The notes under the pieces: model-generated
Told to the model about the DNA's origin: nothing
The model's database searches: none
What the model saw: the letters and a program-made list of their open reading frames with translations, nothing else
Translations under genes and position numbers: made by a program
Shown here: positions 27,770 to 35,932 of the stretch, in pieces
How the letters are laid out: each line of letters begins with the position of its first letter
Position numbering within the stretch: the stretch's first letter is position 1
Assembly (NCBI GenBank): GCA_003833075.1
Contig: RIAY01000004.1
Coordinates: 1-64,000, forward strand
DNA from: Muribaculaceae bacterium Isolate-036 (Harlan)
GTDB taxonomy: Bacteria; Bacteroidota; Bacteroidia; Bacteroidales; Muribaculaceae
Length of the DNA: 64,000 nt
Direction of reading: 5' to 3'

Positions 27770-28330
27770 ATGACCAAAATCGTGTATGCCGCCGGATCGG
27801 TGGCTCATAAATTGCATACTGGACAAATGGATAAAGGAGGTAACGATTATTTTGAATCACACCTTCTAAAAGTAGCGTCAAGAGGATTCGATTGGAAAGA
27901 AAAGGTTGTGGGATTTCTACATGATGCCTCCGAGGATTGCGATGTGACTGTTGAGGATGTTCTGAGAATGCTTGATGCAGAAATATCGAAAGTGGTTGAA
28001 AATCCGGAAGAGAATTGGTGGGAAGAGTGGATGGAAGACATTGATGTATATCCATGCGAAGTAACCCACTCTATAACCGATGAAGAACGTGAAGAACTAA
28101 AAAATGCACTGAATCTCCTCAATCATCATACTGCATCTTCAAGAGAAGAATATATCGCACATATATCAGAAAACCGTCTTGCATTGAGAGTCAAGATGCA
28201 TGATCTGGAGAACAACATGGATTTAACCCGTATCCCACAGCCAACAGCGAAAGACTTTGCTCGCGTTGAGCGTTACCGAAGAGAATACGAGTTTTTAACA
28301 AACGCCCTTCATAACTGTGTTTCAGGATGA
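27770..28330 (+). CDS. HD-domain phosphohydrolase, RelA/SpoT hydrolase-like
   Basis: A 186-residue stand-alone HD domain. The motif AHKLHTGQMDKGGNDYFESH followed by VVGFLHDASEDC resembles the (p)ppGpp hydrolase part of RelA/SpoT and small MESH1-type hydrolases. The HD dyad is at about residue 48, and a later RVKMHDLENNMDLTR segment supplies the third Asp. It lacks a synthetase domain. In an island it may degrade alarmones or related nucleotides, possibly as a toxin-like or defence enzyme. Coupled to the preceding 94-residue gene. Confidence 0.75.
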   Translation: MTKIVYAAGSVAHKLHTGQMDKGGNDYFESHLLKVASRGFDWKEKVVGFLHDASEDCDVTVEDVLRMLDAEISKVVENPEENWWEEWMEDIDVYPCEVTHSITDEEREELKNALNLLNHHTASSREEYIAHISENRLALRVKMHDLENNMDLTRIPQPTAKDFARVERYRREYEFLTNALHNCVSG

Positions 28331-28594
28331 AATCCATAATGAATGCTAACCGCCAAGACTCCGGTTATTAGTGCTGAGATGGCCGATGTTTGATGTCATA
28401 GATGATTCCACCAATGTCATAGTAAAAAGTTTCGTTTCATAGATAATGTCACTAATAAATTCAATGTTGGCACCGATGGCACCAATGGAATGGTATAGAA
28501 TAATCAGCGAAATAATCAAAATCCATAATACATCGGCAAGGAGTGATGCTCCCTGCCGATGCTGTTTTAATGAGGCCTTACTACTTGATGTAGT
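28331..28594 (+). repeat. Degenerate GTCATAG/GGCACC array, second fossil copy
   Basis: At about 28390-28500, GATGTCATAGATGAT, AATGTCATAGTAAAA, AATGTCACTAATAAATTC and GGCACCGATGGCACCAAT repeat the units seen at 4061-4200, including the shared AATAAATTC...GTT segment. It resembles the linker-coding part of the gene at 25939-27459 but has stops in all useful frames. Both copies lie just before an oriT-like region. Confidence 0.5.
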
Positions 28595-29026
28595 TTAGGA
28601 TTGGTTGAGTTGCTGCAACCATTGTGCCTCAAATCGCTTGGCGAGTTCTTTTACCTCGTGCATAACCGAGGTCATTTCCAATGTGGCTTTCTCCAGCTTG
28701 TAGAGCATTGTCATAGCCTTATTTTCTGAAAATCCCGACTTGAGTTCCTTCACAACAAGGTCATAATTGACCCCGACAGTGCGGAACTGGGCGAAAAATT
28801 CCGAGAGTTTGGCGCAGAATACTGCAAGTGAGCGGTCGGTTTTCAGCACCCGGAACGGGCGCGAGAACACCAGTTGTTTGATAAAAGTGGCTTTCACATC
28901 CTGATTGGCTTTCTCCATCATCCCGATGAAGCTGTCCCATTCGAGGTCATCAAAGCGCACTTTGACGCAGTGAATACATTTGTTGGCGACAGGCGGTCGC
29001 CCTCCTTTGTTGAAATTTTCTGCCAT
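28595..29026 (-). CDS. MobA-like relaxosome accessory protein without a relaxase
   Basis: A 143-residue protein with a GGRPP N-terminus and KVRFDDLEWDSFIGMMEKA, followed by helices LAVFCAKLSEFFAQFRTVGVNYDLVVKEL. This is the pattern of Bacteroidales MobA/MobC ribbon-helix-helix accessory proteins that bind oriT. Normally a MobB relaxase gene follows. Here the next sequence downstream is the repeat array and the HD gene, so the relaxase has been lost or never present. The oriT-like hairpins lie 60-170 bases upstream of its start, as in mobilizable elements. The family call is moderate. Confidence 0.65.
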   Translation of the reverse strand: MAENFNKGGRPPVANKCIHCVKVRFDDLEWDSFIGMMEKANQDVKATFIKQLVFSRPFRVLKTDRSLAVFCAKLSEFFAQFRTVGVNYDLVVKELKSGFSENKAMTMLYKLEKATLEMTSVMHEVKELAKRFEAQWLQQLNQS

Positions 29027-29087
29027 TGAATGTCTGATTCAACGGTTTCACTTCCACTCCAGCCTGAGGCAACGCAGTTTGTAGATG

Positions 29088-29198
29088 GTGAACGCGACTT
29101 TGGAGCGTTCACAACCTTGCAAGGTTGTTTTGTGGGAGTGGGTCCCTCAAAACCTTTTCGGACCCCGAAAAGACACCTTGCTATGTACACGTGTACAT
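29088..29198 (-). other. oriT-like hairpin cluster, copy 2
   Basis: Four inverted repeats: GTGAACGC-gactttgga-GCGTTCAC (29088-29112), an 18-bp palindrome ACAACCTTGCAAGGTTGT (29111-29128), CTTTTCGG-acc-CCGAAAAG (29154-29172) and ATGTACACGTGTACAT (29183-29198). Read on the minus strand, this aligns along its length with 4358-4477. The stems have paired substitutions and the loop TCCAAAGTC is kept. It precedes the MobA-like gene, so it is a likely transfer origin of a mobilizable island. Confidence 0.65.
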
Positions 29199-29478
29199 CT
29201 AATTCGATAAGAAAAAATGAGGTTTGAGAATCAGAGTCCGGTTGACCCTCTTTGCCTCGGTTTTCTTGTGTGCGGCCTCTCTCATGAGGCTGAATGAGCA
29301 TGGAAGCTTGATATAAAGATAGCAAAAATTTCCGAGACTGCCAAATCCGGACTGACTCCCGAAAAAATCTTCACTCCGGAAATGTTAAAGTTTTTGCCTT
29401 ATATCGGTGCGTTTGCTTGCCAAACCGCGCCAAAATGCGCCAAGTATCTGAAACTCAAAAATTTGAAAGATTTTAAGA

Positions 29479-29510
29479 TTTGGAAATGCCCTTCTTTTTT
29501 GTTATCTTTG
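29479..29510 (+). promoter_or_regulatory. Bacteroidetes-type promoter
   Basis: TTTG (29479-29482) and TATCTTTG (29503-29510), 20 bases apart. It shares the TTTGGAAA -33 context with the promoter at 4664. Confidence 0.6.
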
Positions 29511-29539
29511 CAGAGCATTTGACCCAGATATCTGTCTTC

Positions 29540-29623
29540 ATGTCACGATATAATTATGAAGATACACACGGATGGACATCGTTAGACACGTATATGGGAA
29601 GATTGCTGAAGAGAGTTCTTTGA
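29540..29623 (+). CDS. Short 27-codon ORF behind a promoter
   Basis: ATG at 29540 encodes 27 residues (MSRYNYEDTHGWTSLDTYMG..., ending LLKRVL) and stops at 29623. It lies 30 bases behind a good promoter. It may be a leader peptide or the decayed start of a longer gene. No Shine-Dalgarno-like sequence is obvious. Confidence 0.25.
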   Translation: MSRYNYEDTHGWTSLDTYMGRLLKRVL

Positions 29624-30044
29624 ATGTATGTAGAGACAGGTCTATCCATAAAACTGCCTGTGTATGTCCTTCCATAGAGTTCAACCTTATTTTGGATTTA
29701 TGTTTGTTGGGAACTTCTTATCGAACGATGTATGCAACAGTATTTGAATTTACCTCTCTTAATATATAGCAATATAGCTTTCGATCTAATTACCTATATA
29801 GATAGGTATCTATAGCCCTATGGCCGTCAGGCTGTCGGCAACCGGTGATGAGTGAGCATCCGAAGCCCCTCCCGGCAGTGAGGGAAGCGGCACTGCGAAG
29901 TGTCGGATAAATGCTGCCATACCCGTCCGCATCCGTGCTGACGGTAGCAATTCGAGAACAATACGGATGTTGTTCTCAAATTCCAAATAGAATATGCCCA
30001 AATCATTGAGGAATTCTTATTCCAACAACACACCACCGCCCCTC

Positions 30045-30314
30045 ATGCTCCTAATTCCCCAAGAAGAATGGCAATCATTGCATGAGAAACTTGACCGACT
30101 GACCGACATGGTCGAGAAAACCCAAAAAGGCAGCTCCAACTGCGACTGGCTCGAATCCGAAGAGGCGCGAAAACTCCTCGGCATCTCACCAAAAACATGG
30201 CAGAACTACCGCGATCAACGCCTCATCCCCTTCTCGCAGATAGGCCGCAAAATCTACGTCAACCGCGCCGACCTCGACACCTTCCTCCGCTCGCACCGCA
30301 TAGGAAAAAAGTAA
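30045..30314 (+). CDS. Excisionase-like HTH protein
   Basis: 89 residues from the ATG at 30045. An upstream in-frame ATG at 29994 adds an unlikely Asn/Pro-rich leader. It is a short coiled helix (IPQEEWQSLHEKLDRLTDMVEKT) followed by an HTH_17/MerR-like domain: WLESEEARKLLGISPKTWQN, YRDQRLIPFSQIGRKI, YVNRADLDTFLRSHRI. It is an intact homologue of the frameshifted gene at 5422-5738. Proteins of this type bend DNA for excision or regulate the element. It may serve the island integrase 8 kb away, with IS insertions having separated them. Confidence 0.8.
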   Translation: MLLIPQEEWQSLHEKLDRLTDMVEKTQKGSSNCDWLESEEARKLLGISPKTWQNYRDQRLIPFSQIGRKIYVNRADLDTFLRSHRIGKK

Positions 30315-30387
30315 TAACAAAAGCGTCAATACCCTCTCCAAACGTATGAGGGAATTGGCGTTTTGAGAGTAAAATTGAGATTAATAA

Positions 30388-31457
30388 ACGTGAGTTCGAT
30401 ATAAGCAATAGACCATTCACCAATAAAACAATCAGCCATTTAGTTTTACACTAAATGGCTGATTTTCTTGGCATTCTCGCGAAAAAACCGTAAATTTACA
30501 GTGCCTAATTGCAAGATTTACAAGAATTTGCGCTATGATTACCGAGAACAAAATTACTGAAATTTTCTGTCTTGCCGATGATTTCTGCAAGTATTTTTCT
30601 TCTGAACTCAAAAAGTATCAGCTCAGTGATGGCAGGAAGCATCGCAATAAGCTGGGACGGCTTTCCGATGCCGAGGTCATTACCATTCTGATTCTTTTTC
30701 ACAGTAAGGGATTCCGATGCCTCAAACACTTTTACATGCAGTATGTCTGCAAGCATCTTACGCACTTGTTCCCCAAGACAGTATCCTACAACAGATTTGT
30801 TGAATTGCAAAAGTCCGTGCTGTTGTCACTCACGGTATTCATCAAAGAAGTATTGCTTGGGACTTGTTCCGGCATTGCGTATGTTGATTCAACACCGTTG
30901 AGAGTTTGCAAACACCAACGCATACTTATACACAAGACTTTCAAAGGTATAGCCCAGCGGGGCAAATGCTCGATGGGATGGTTCTTCGGCTTTAAGCTGC
31001 ACCTGATCATCAATGACAAAGGTGAGATTCTGAACTTTATGTTTACACCGGGCAATGTCGATGACCGTCAGCCTCTGTATTCAGAGTCATTTATTGAAAA
31101 TGTAAAGGGCAAGCTCTGTGGAGATAAAGGATATATCGGCAAGCAACTGTTTGAGTTTCTGTTCATGAATGGAGTTCAGCTTATCACAAAAGTCAAGAAC
31201 AACATGAGGAACTCGCTGATGTCTGTTTCCGACAAGATTATGCTTCGCAAAAGGGCTTTGGTTGAATCTGTTAATGACGAACTTAAGAACATCGCTCAGA
31301 TAGAACACTCAAGACATCGGTCTTTCGCAAATTTCATAACCAATGCCCTGAGTGCAATAGCTGCATATTGTTTCTTCCCGAAGAAACCGTCTATCTCTTT
31401 GGAATTTGTCGCTGACAAGCAACTGACGTTGTTCTGATTACTTATGTCGAACTCACG
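30388..31457 (+). mobile_element. IS982-family insertion sequence
   Basis: 1.07 kb. The inverted ends ACGTGAGTTCGATATAAG (30388-30405) and its near-complement at the right end (CTTATGTCGAACTCACG, ending 31457) are flanked by a 7-bp duplication TTAATAA (30381-30387 and 31458-31464). It lies between the excisionase-like gene and the restriction-like operon. Confidence 0.85.
30535..31437 (+). CDS. IS982-family transposase
   Basis: A 300-residue IS982 transposase. The N-terminal LGRLSDAEVITILILFHSKG...LKHFY block is typical. The DDE core has Asp in IAYVDSTPLRVCKHQR, Asp in CGDKGYIGKQL and Glu in ALVESVNDELKN. Full length, intact, and flanked by good inverted repeats. Confidence 0.9.
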   Translation: MITENKITEIFCLADDFCKYFSSELKKYQLSDGRKHRNKLGRLSDAEVITILILFHSKGFRCLKHFYMQYVCKHLTHLFPKTVSYNRFVELQKSVLLSLTVFIKEVLLGTCSGIAYVDSTPLRVCKHQRILIHKTFKGIAQRGKCSMGWFFGFKLHLIINDKGEILNFMFTPGNVDDRQPLYSESFIENVKGKLCGDKGYIGKQLFEFLFMNGVQLITKVKNNMRNSLMSVSDKIMLRKRALVESVNDELKNIAQIEHSRHRSFANFITNALSAIAAYCFFPKKPSISLEFVADKQLTLF

Positions 31458-31520
31458 TTAATAACTGTCCGATATATCAGTTTTAACTCTCTCCATATCC
31501 GATATGTCGTAAAAAAATGC

Positions 31521-31528
31521 TAACTTTG
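31521..31528 (+). promoter_or_regulatory. -7 element of the restriction-like operon promoter
   Basis: TAACTTTG at 31521-31528 matches the Bacteroidetes -7 box, but no clear TTTG lies 20 bases upstream. It would give a leader of about 125 bases before the ATG at 31659. The IS982 right end is 60 bases further upstream. Confidence 0.4.
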
Positions 31529-31658
31529 CAATCAGCACATTTTATGCTGACAATAGACCAATTATGTAAGATAGAACTAATATTAAAAATATAGTTTAAG
31601 CTTCCTTGTAGATGCTAACGGCTTGGTCTCCGGTCAGCACTATAAGGAAGTTTATGTT

Positions 31659-32573
31659 ATGAGAGATTCAGAACTGAAAGTTGTGGATTTGTTCTGTGGA
31701 TGTGGTGGCATGTCCATGGGATTTGAGAAAGCCGGATTCAATGTTGTAGCATCCTACGACAATTGGGATCCTGCAATTGCTGTGTATCGCCTCAACTTCC
31801 AACATCCTATATATAAACGAGATCTTCTTGACACCAAAGACGTGTCTGATATAGCGTCACACAAACCTGATGTTATTATTGGTGGTCCCCCTTGCCAAGA
31901 TTTTTCGAGTGCAGGACATCGAGATGAGACTCTTGGCAGAGCCAATCTCACCTTATCGTATGCTGATATAATCACCAAGATACTACCTCGCTTTTTCGTT
32001 ATGGAAAATGTCCCTACAATCAAAAAGAGCGAAAAACTTGAAATCATAAAACGCCAATTCAAGGAGGCTGGTTATGGTCTCAGTGAACTTGTTCTTGATG
32101 CAAGCTTATGTGGGGTGCCCCAGAAGCGAAAACGATTCTTTTTGATAGGTCATCTTGGCGGAGTTGATGAGGCATTGTTGCCGTTTTTGAAAAAGCACTT
32201 GGCAACTAAATCTCTAACATTACACGACTACTTTGGAGACACATTAGGCTTTGAATATTACTTTCGGGTTCCTCGTTCATATAGTAGGCGCGGAATATTC
32301 AGTATATATGAACCCGCCATGACAGTCCGAGGGGTAGATCGCCCTGTTCCAAAAGGATACCCCGGGCATCCTGGGGATCCCATTCCAATGAATGATTCAA
32401 TTCGTACTTTGACTATTGAAGAACGAAGCCAGTTTCAGACATTCCCTAAAGATTTTAGATATGAAGGATCTAAGACAGTTGTTAACCAAATGATTGGAAA
32501 CGCCGTACCAGTCAATTTGGCTAAATATGTAGCAACCGCTCTAAAAGAATATATCTATGCCTCGATTAGTTGA
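31659..32573 (+). CDS. DNA (cytosine-5) methyltransferase, first of a sister pair
   Basis: A 304-residue C5 methyltransferase. Motif I is VDLFCGCGGMSMGF, motif IV GGPPCQDFS (catalytic Cys), motif VI MENV, motif VIII QKRKRFFLIG and motif X MIGNAVPVNLAKYVA. The target-recognition region is very short. The start at ATG 31659 follows an AAGGAAG ribosome site. A TTG at 31623 would add 12 residues. It overlaps the next methyltransferase by 17 bases. The two are sister proteins (compare GFEKAGFNVVASYDNWDPAI with GFQEAGFDIIESFDNWAPAI), so they probably methylate the two strands of an asymmetric site or two related sites. Confidence 0.92.
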   Translation: MRDSELKVVDLFCGCGGMSMGFEKAGFNVVASYDNWDPAIAVYRLNFQHPIYKRDLLDTKDVSDIASHKPDVIIGGPPCQDFSSAGHRDETLGRANLTLSYADIITKILPRFFVMENVPTIKKSEKLEIIKRQFKEAGYGLSELVLDASLCGVPQKRKRFFLIGHLGGVDEALLPFLKKHLATKSLTLHDYFGDTLGFEYYFRVPRSYSRRGIFSIYEPAMTVRGVDRPVPKGYPGHPGDPIPMNDSIRTLTIEERSQFQTFPKDFRYEGSKTVVNQMIGNAVPVNLAKYVATALKEYIYASIS

Positions 32574-33447
32574 TTTATTCTGTGGATGTGGCGGTATGTC
32601 TCTTGGATTTCAAGAGGCAGGCTTTGATATTATAGAATCTTTTGACAACTGGGCTCCTGCGATTGCAACCTATTCTGCCAACTTCAATCATCCCATAACA
32701 TCTCTTGATCTTTCAGATAGCGATAGAATAATTTCCCACTTAAAAGACAGGGATATAGACATAATAATCGGTGGTCCACCATGTCAGGATTTTTCTATAG
32801 CAGGAAAAAGGGATTTTCTTGGAAATCGGGCGAATCTTACTTTGTCATACGCTAAAGCAGTCACCTCTTTGGCTCCAAAATGGTTTGTGATGGAGAACGT
32901 GTATAATATCCAAAAATCACCGATTTTTCAAGAGGCAATAAAAATATTTTCAGAAGCTGGATATGGATTAAATATCCGAATCTTGGATGCGAGCCTTATG
33001 GGAGTACCCCAACAAAGGAAAAGATGCTTTGTAATAGGGAAAATGGGTGCTAAAGACAATTTCTTAGATCAGATCATAGATTCTAAATTAAGTACAAGCC
33101 ATACTACTGTAAGACAATACTTAGGCGAAACATTAGGAACGGATTTCTATTATATGCACCCTCGGAGTTACAATCGCAGGGCGATATTTTCAATTGACGA
33201 ACCAAGTTCAACGATTAGAGGAGTCAATCGTCCCATGCCTGCCACATATAAGTTTCACCCGGCGGACAAATGTACTGATTATTCAAAAATCAGAGCTTTG
33301 TCATATATAGAGAGGAGTTATCTTCAAACCTTCCCAAATGGTTATAAATTTAAGGGCTCCAATGCTCAAATTGAACAACAAATAGGGAATGCCGTCCCTG
33401 TTAAGATGGCAGAATTTGTGGCAACTATAATATTTGAGAACTTCTGA
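32557..33447 (+). CDS. DNA (cytosine-5) methyltransferase, second of a sister pair
   Basis: A 296-residue C5 methyltransferase. Motif I is VDLFCGCGGMSLGF, motif IV GGPPCQDFS, motif VI MENV, motif VIII QQRKRCFVIG, motif X QIGNAVPVKMAEFVA. It is closest to its upstream neighbour, including a shared PRSY(S/N)RR(G/A)IFSI segment before the target-recognition end, so the pair arose by tandem duplication. All catalytic motifs are intact. The stop overlaps the next start (TGATG), which puts it in one translationally coupled operon with the large MmeI-like gene. Confidence 0.92.
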   Translation: MPRLVDLFCGCGGMSLGFQEAGFDIIESFDNWAPAIATYSANFNHPITSLDLSDSDRIISHLKDRDIDIIIGGPPCQDFSIAGKRDFLGNRANLTLSYAKAVTSLAPKWFVMENVYNIQKSPIFQEAIKIFSEAGYGLNIRILDASLMGVPQQRKRCFVIGKMGAKDNFLDQIIDSKLSTSHTTVRQYLGETLGTDFYYMHPRSYNRRAIFSIDEPSSTIRGVNRPMPATYKFHPADKCTDYSKIRALSYIERSYLQTFPNGYKFKGSNAQIEQQIGNAVPVKMAEFVATIIFENF

Positions 33448-35930
33448 TGAAGACGTTGGAACAAATAAAACACGCTCTTGAATCAATCGAATTAAATTCG
33501 ATTGAACACTGGCTGTCTACCCTTTTGGAAGCATTTGACATTCCAGGTATTACCATACGCAAGATATTAGATAAAATCGGAGAACGGCGAAATGTTGTCC
33601 CTATTAGTTTATATCGGCGAGCTGTGTTTTTGTATTCCACTGAAGATGATGACCTCTCCGTCTTTACACAATACCTTGATACATACCCAATCGTTTTTAT
33701 TCTAAAAGATAGCACATTCAGTTTCTCTACCGGCTCCTTTCAGGAAGTTGGCGTACCCTATTCGGATGTATCGGACTATGTTACTGAATTTCAATCTCTT
33801 CAAAATCGTGGACGGATAGAGAAAGATTTATTTTCGACTCTTGATTTTGCCCCTATTGTCGCAGAACTTAATTCCAGATTGGGTTTACTTGACAATAATC
33901 CAATAGATGCTTTTAATTATATTATTGACCTCATTACCGTTGCATTTGTAGACCAAATTTTGGAACAGAATGTGATTCTAAAATATGAGAAATGGATGCG
34001 ATCTTGTGAGCCGAACAACCTCAACGGATATGTATCACAAATAATATTTGAGGGTGAGTATAATCAATTCCTTAACCTTACATATCAAGACATAAAACAT
34101 AATGCACATACAAAAGAATTAGTTATTAAGCTACTGAAATATGATGTCAAAGGAATAGACTCCGAAGTGCTGGGTTCTATAGTATATAAGATATTTGCGT
34201 CGTCAGAAGAATCGACTCTCTATGGGAATCAAACTGCAAAAACCTATATAAATAGGTTGTTTGAAGCTTTATTCGTAATCAAATTCCGAGATTCCCTTGA
34301 AAACTTAAATTACGATGATGCACTGAAAATATTGGAAGCATCTTACTTTGACCCAACGAATAGTCCGGGCAGTTTTATTGTGAACGCTTTCCTTAAATTG
34401 GTTGAGCTCTCTAACGAATACGCTCAGGTATCACATCGCAACGCTATTAAGATTGACTATGCTAATTTTGTTAGCGTGGTTGATAATGACATAGCTTTCA
34501 GACTGACAAAACTCAATTTCTTCATTGTTTGTATTCAGTACCAATTCTCCTATTTCCGAATTTCAAAAGAAATAGTATACAATATATTTAATGGATTACG
34601 AATATATAAAGACAATCAACTAAGGTGTTCTTGGGAGTCTTATTGCCCCAATAATGGTAATGTGTACATTATTGGAAGCCCCACGTTCAGAGGTAATCGC
34701 AAACTTTCTGTATCTCAGAAAAATGACATGAAATATGCCTGTGGCTTTTCAAAAATTACAGATGCAGACTATTCATCAGCATGGCTAATAAAGGGGGCGA
34801 ACTATATTAGCGGAACAAAATCATCAATAGCATTGGTGTTAACCAATTCCGTATGTCAAGGCACACAGGTAGCGACAATATGGAAGCCAATATATCAGAA
34901 AGGCTGTCAAATATCCTTTGCATACAATTCATTCAAATGGATGAATCCAGAGAACAAAACAGTTGCTGTATCAGTCGTTATGATTGGATTACAGGGAATG
35001 CGTTCTGATGCTGTGAAGCTTCTGTTTAACAAATCGACTTGTTTTAGATGCCGTTCCATCGGCCCTTATCTTATTCAAAACTCAGAAGTGATTGTGGAAG
35101 CTCAATCGAGTCCAATCTCTCCACGTCCTAAAATGATAAAAGGTAACATGCCGTATGCTGCCGAGCAAGTGCTTTTTGATATAGATACTAAAACGGCACA
35201 AGTACAGCTCGATCCTGGGATAGAACCATACATCCGTAAAGTTTATGGCTCCAAGGAATTTATGGATAATGCCCCACGGTATTGTCTGTGGATTGCAGAT
35301 GAACAATATGATGTTGCCATAACACATCCTTTTATCAAGGCTAAAATGGATGAAATATCATCTGCCCGAAGGGCGTTGAAAGACTGTCCTAAAAAGCTGT
35401 TGGACCAACCTCATAAATTCAGGGAAAATAATGACACCAACAGGGGAAGCCAAAGTCTTATTGTACCGTCGGTTTCCTCGGAAAACAGGCAATACCATCC
35501 AATGGGATTCGTATATAACGATTCTATTGTGACTAATCTATCATTCGCCATATATGATTGTGAAATATGGATTTTGGCACTTCTTGTTTCACGTATGCAT
35601 AATGTCTGGTCAAAATTAGTATGCGGTCAATTAGAGTCTCGAAATCGGTACTCAAATGAGCTCGCCTATAACACTTTCCCATTTCCTCGTCTTTCAGTTG
35701 AAATCAAAGAAACGCTTAAAGAGTACACACTCAATCTTATTAAAATTCGAGAAGAGTTCTGCGAGGTACCAATTGGTCGATTATACTCAGACATGCCTCC
35801 AAAATTAAAAAATTTTCATGCCCAAATTGATGAATATGTCGATTCATTATATTCAAATGATCCGCTATTTTCTGACTATGACAGGCGCGCACTTCTCATC
35901 TCAATGTATGAATCCTCGATAAATGTATAG
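33447..35930 (+). CDS. MmeI-like methyltransferase scaffold with both active-site motifs lost
   Basis: 827 residues. From about residue 290 it follows the MmeI/Type IIG-like adenine methyltransferase plan, but motif I, normally DPACGSGNF, is DPTNSPGSF (about 302-310), and catalytic motif IV, normally GNPPF, is GSPTF (about 409-413). Conserved surroundings remain: LRCSWESYCP before it, TNSVCQGTQVATIWKPIY (about 467-484), FAYNSFKW, and the C-terminal recognition region with HNVWSKLVCGQLESRNRYS and YNTFPFPRLS. It should bind DNA but not methylate. The N-terminal 290 residues are unfamiliar and show no nuclease motif. It sits between two active cytosine methyltransferases and a helicase, so it may be the DNA-recognition subunit of the complex. 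Novel architecture as far as I can tell. Confidence 0.8.
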   Translation: MKTLEQIKHALESIELNSIEHWLSTLLEAFDIPGITIRKILDKIGERRNVVPISLYRRAVFLYSTEDDDLSVFTQYLDTYPIVFILKDSTFSFSTGSFQEVGVPYSDVSDYVTEFQSLQNRGRIEKDLFSTLDFAPIVAELNSRLGLLDNNPIDAFNYIIDLITVAFVDQILEQNVILKYEKWMRSCEPNNLNGYVSQIIFEGEYNQFLNLTYQDIKHNAHTKELVIKLLKYDVKGIDSEVLGSIVYKIFASSEESTLYGNQTAKTYINRLFEALFVIKFRDSLENLNYDDALKILEASYFDPTNSPGSFIVNAFLKLVELSNEYAQVSHRNAIKIDYANFVSVVDNDIAFRLTKLNFFIVCIQYQFSYFRISKEIVYNIFNGLRIYKDNQLRCSWESYCPNNGNVYIIGSPTFRGNRKLSVSQKNDMKYACGFSKITDADYSSAWLIKGANYISGTKSSIALVLTNSVCQGTQVATIWKPIYQKGCQISFAYNSFKWMNPENKTVAVSVVMIGLQGMRSDAVKLLFNKSTCFRCRSIGPYLIQNSEVIVEAQSSPISPRPKMIKGNMPYAAEQVLFDIDTKTAQVQLDPGIEPYIRKVYGSKEFMDNAPRYCLWIADEQYDVAITHPFIKAKMDEISSARRALKDCPKKLLDQPHKFRENNDTNRGSQSLIVPSVSSENRQYHPMGFVYNDSIVTNLSFAIYDCEIWILALLVSRMHNVWSKLVCGQLESRNRYSNELAYNTFPFPRLSVEIKETLKEYTLNLIKIREEFCEVPIGRLYSDMPPKLKNFHAQIDEYVDSLYSNDPLFSDYDRRALLISMYESSINV

Positions 35931-35932
35931 TT

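Larger units (their letters stand above)
29199..30044 (+). other. Intergenic region with a promoter and short ORF, no sizeable gene
   Basis: About 850 bases. Beyond the promoter at 29479-29510 and a 27-codon frame at 29540-29623, it holds a palindromic AT-rich stretch (TACCTATATAGATAGGTA, about 29789-29806), a GC-rich stretch at 29820-29950, and GAGAACA/TGTTCTC arms near 29957-29980. The arrangement promoter, short ORF, long leader, excisionase-like gene mirrors 4664-5738. Confidence 0.5.

Noticed and set aside
29572..29769. 65-codon frame after the 29479 promoter
   Set aside because: Out of frame with the better-placed ATG at 29540, with no ribosome site or recognisable protein.
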